NCBI RefSeq assembly: GCF_010998615.1
Contig: NZ_JAAEAH010000034.1
Location: 24,360-88,359 of the forward strand
Origin: Myxococcus sp. CA023
GTDB taxonomy: Bacteria; Myxococcota; Myxococcia; Myxococcales; Myxococcaceae
Length of the DNA: 64,000 bases
Direction of reading: 5' to 3'
In this document: piece by piece, positions 63,554-64,000 of the stretch
Position numbering within the stretch: position 1 is the first letter of the stretch
How the letters are laid out: each line of letters opens with the position of its first letter
Program-made: the position numbers and the translations under genes
Notes under the pieces: model-generated
Told to the model about the DNA's origin: nothing
Databases searched by the model: none
What the model saw: only the letters and a program-made list of their open reading frames with translations

Positions 63554-63934
63554 TTATGGAATCTGCGCGGGCACAAGCTCGCGAATGCGGCTGACGAGCT
63601 TGTCCATGTCCAGCGGCTTGACGAAGTAGTCCGCGGCGCCCACCGTCATGCCGTGCCGCTTGTCCTCGGGATCCCCGCGGCCACTGATAAAGATGACGGG
63701 GATGTCCCGGAACTGCTCGTTCTTCTTCACCGCCCGGCACAGCTCGAAGCCGTCAATCCAGGACATGTTCACGTCCAAGAGGATGGCATGCGGCCGGTGC
63801 AGTTGGAGCGACGCGATGAGCCGCAGGCCGTTGGCCGCCATGGTGACGGCAAAGCCCTCGTCCTCCAGGGCCGCCGCCAGCAGCTCCCGCGTGTCGCGGT
63901 CATCATCGACAATGGTGATTTTCGGCTTCGACAT
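63554..63934 (-). CDS. single-domain response regulator
   Basis: A 126-residue receiver domain with no output domain; ATG 63934 ([20 protein letters not shown]). Acidic triad in VDDD, phospho-acceptor Asp in [19 protein letters not shown], Thr/Ser switch at FISGRGD and the conserved Lys in [12 protein letters not shown]. Such CheY-like proteins relay phosphate or bind a partner. It lies between ssb and ispA (17 bp from the ispA start) on the same strand; no kinase is adjacent. Confidence 0.93.
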   Translation of the reverse strand: MSKPKITIVDDDRDTRELLAAALEDEGFAVTMAANGLRLIASLQLHRPHAILLDVNMSWIDGFELCRAVKKNEQFRDIPVIFISGRGDPEDKRHGMTVGAADYFVKPLDMDKLVSRIRELVPAQIP

Positions 63935-63958
63935 GCCGGAATGGACGCGCCCGAGCAC

Positions 63959-64000
63959 CTAGAACGGGACGTCATCCTCCGGGGGCGGGCGGGGAGCTGT
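63959..64000 (-). CDS. ssb: C-terminal tail of single-stranded DNA-binding protein (5' part outside window)
   Basis: Only 13 codons and a TAG stop are inside the window. They translate to TAPRPPPEDDVPF. The acidic ending DDVPF with a terminal Pro-Phe is the hallmark protein-docking peptide of bacterial SSB (DDDIPF in E. coli), preceded by the usual Pro-rich linker. The rest of the gene must continue to the right on the minus strand. It ends 25 bp before the response-regulator start. Confidence 0.8.
   Translation of the reverse strand, partial: TAPRPPPEDDVPF

Overview
The window is high-GC bacterial DNA with the gene content of a Myxococcaceae chromosome, most likely Myxococcus or a close relative. 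Three things point there. The wzm-wzt-wbgA O-antigen genes are present. Further along is the block sgmT - TPR protein - hydrolase - bacN - bacO - bacP - padC - pyrE; bactofilins BacNOP, the ParB-like protein PadC and the c-di-GMP-binding hybrid kinase SgmT are described from Myxococcus xanthus and, as I recall, sit side by side there (MXAN_4634 to MXAN_4640). There are also many PEGA, TPR and Ser/Thr-kinase signalling proteins and repeat-rich lipoproteins. No database search was run; names rest on motifs and remembered synteny.

Layout. 1-1.8 kb: end of an OmpA/Pal-type lipoprotein gene, an AbiEi-type antitoxin-like gene without a visible toxin, and a noncoding stretch with a 100-bp-period tandem repeat and a 62-bp hairpin. 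1.8-6.8 kb: a hydrolase, a two-gene tRNA wobble-modification operon (mnmC-like, tgt) and an ABC-F ATPase. 6.8-12.3 kb: a 1362-residue lipoprotein with nine chitobiase-C-type domains and an internal 1.06-kb duplication, then a YihY/BrkB membrane protein. 12.5-16.9 kb: a PEGA - TPR - Ser/Thr kinase operon. 17-18.8 kb: a gene remnant, an AHSA1/SRPBCC protein behind a promoter with two identical-pattern operators, and a hypothetical gene.

18.8-42.2 kb is a polysaccharide (O-antigen) locus: rfbBDAC for dTDP-L-rhamnose plus an MFS exporter, several large and often multi-domain glycosyltransferases, a methyltransferase-glycosyltransferase fusion, a DUF2304-GT2 protein, a polytopic DUF6020-like membrane protein, and wbgA-wzt-wzm. 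The logic is: Rml enzymes make dTDP-rhamnose, the transferases (including the WsaF-like part of WbgA) assemble the chain on a lipid carrier, and Wzm/Wzt export it. Two recurring, apparently uncharacterised sequence motifs link proteins of this locus. A tandem pair of identical tRNA-Gly(GCC) genes closes the locus.

42.7-64 kb is housekeeping and cell-organisation genes: pgsA, TPR-AIM24 protein, lytic transglycosylase, nadB-rhomboid-LOG operon, the sgmT-to-pyrE block, a lipoprotein, and ispA-dxs-tlyA behind a single-domain response regulator. The last 42 bases carry the acidic C-terminal tail of single-stranded DNA-binding protein. Translational coupling by 4-base GTGA or ATGA overlaps is frequent throughout.
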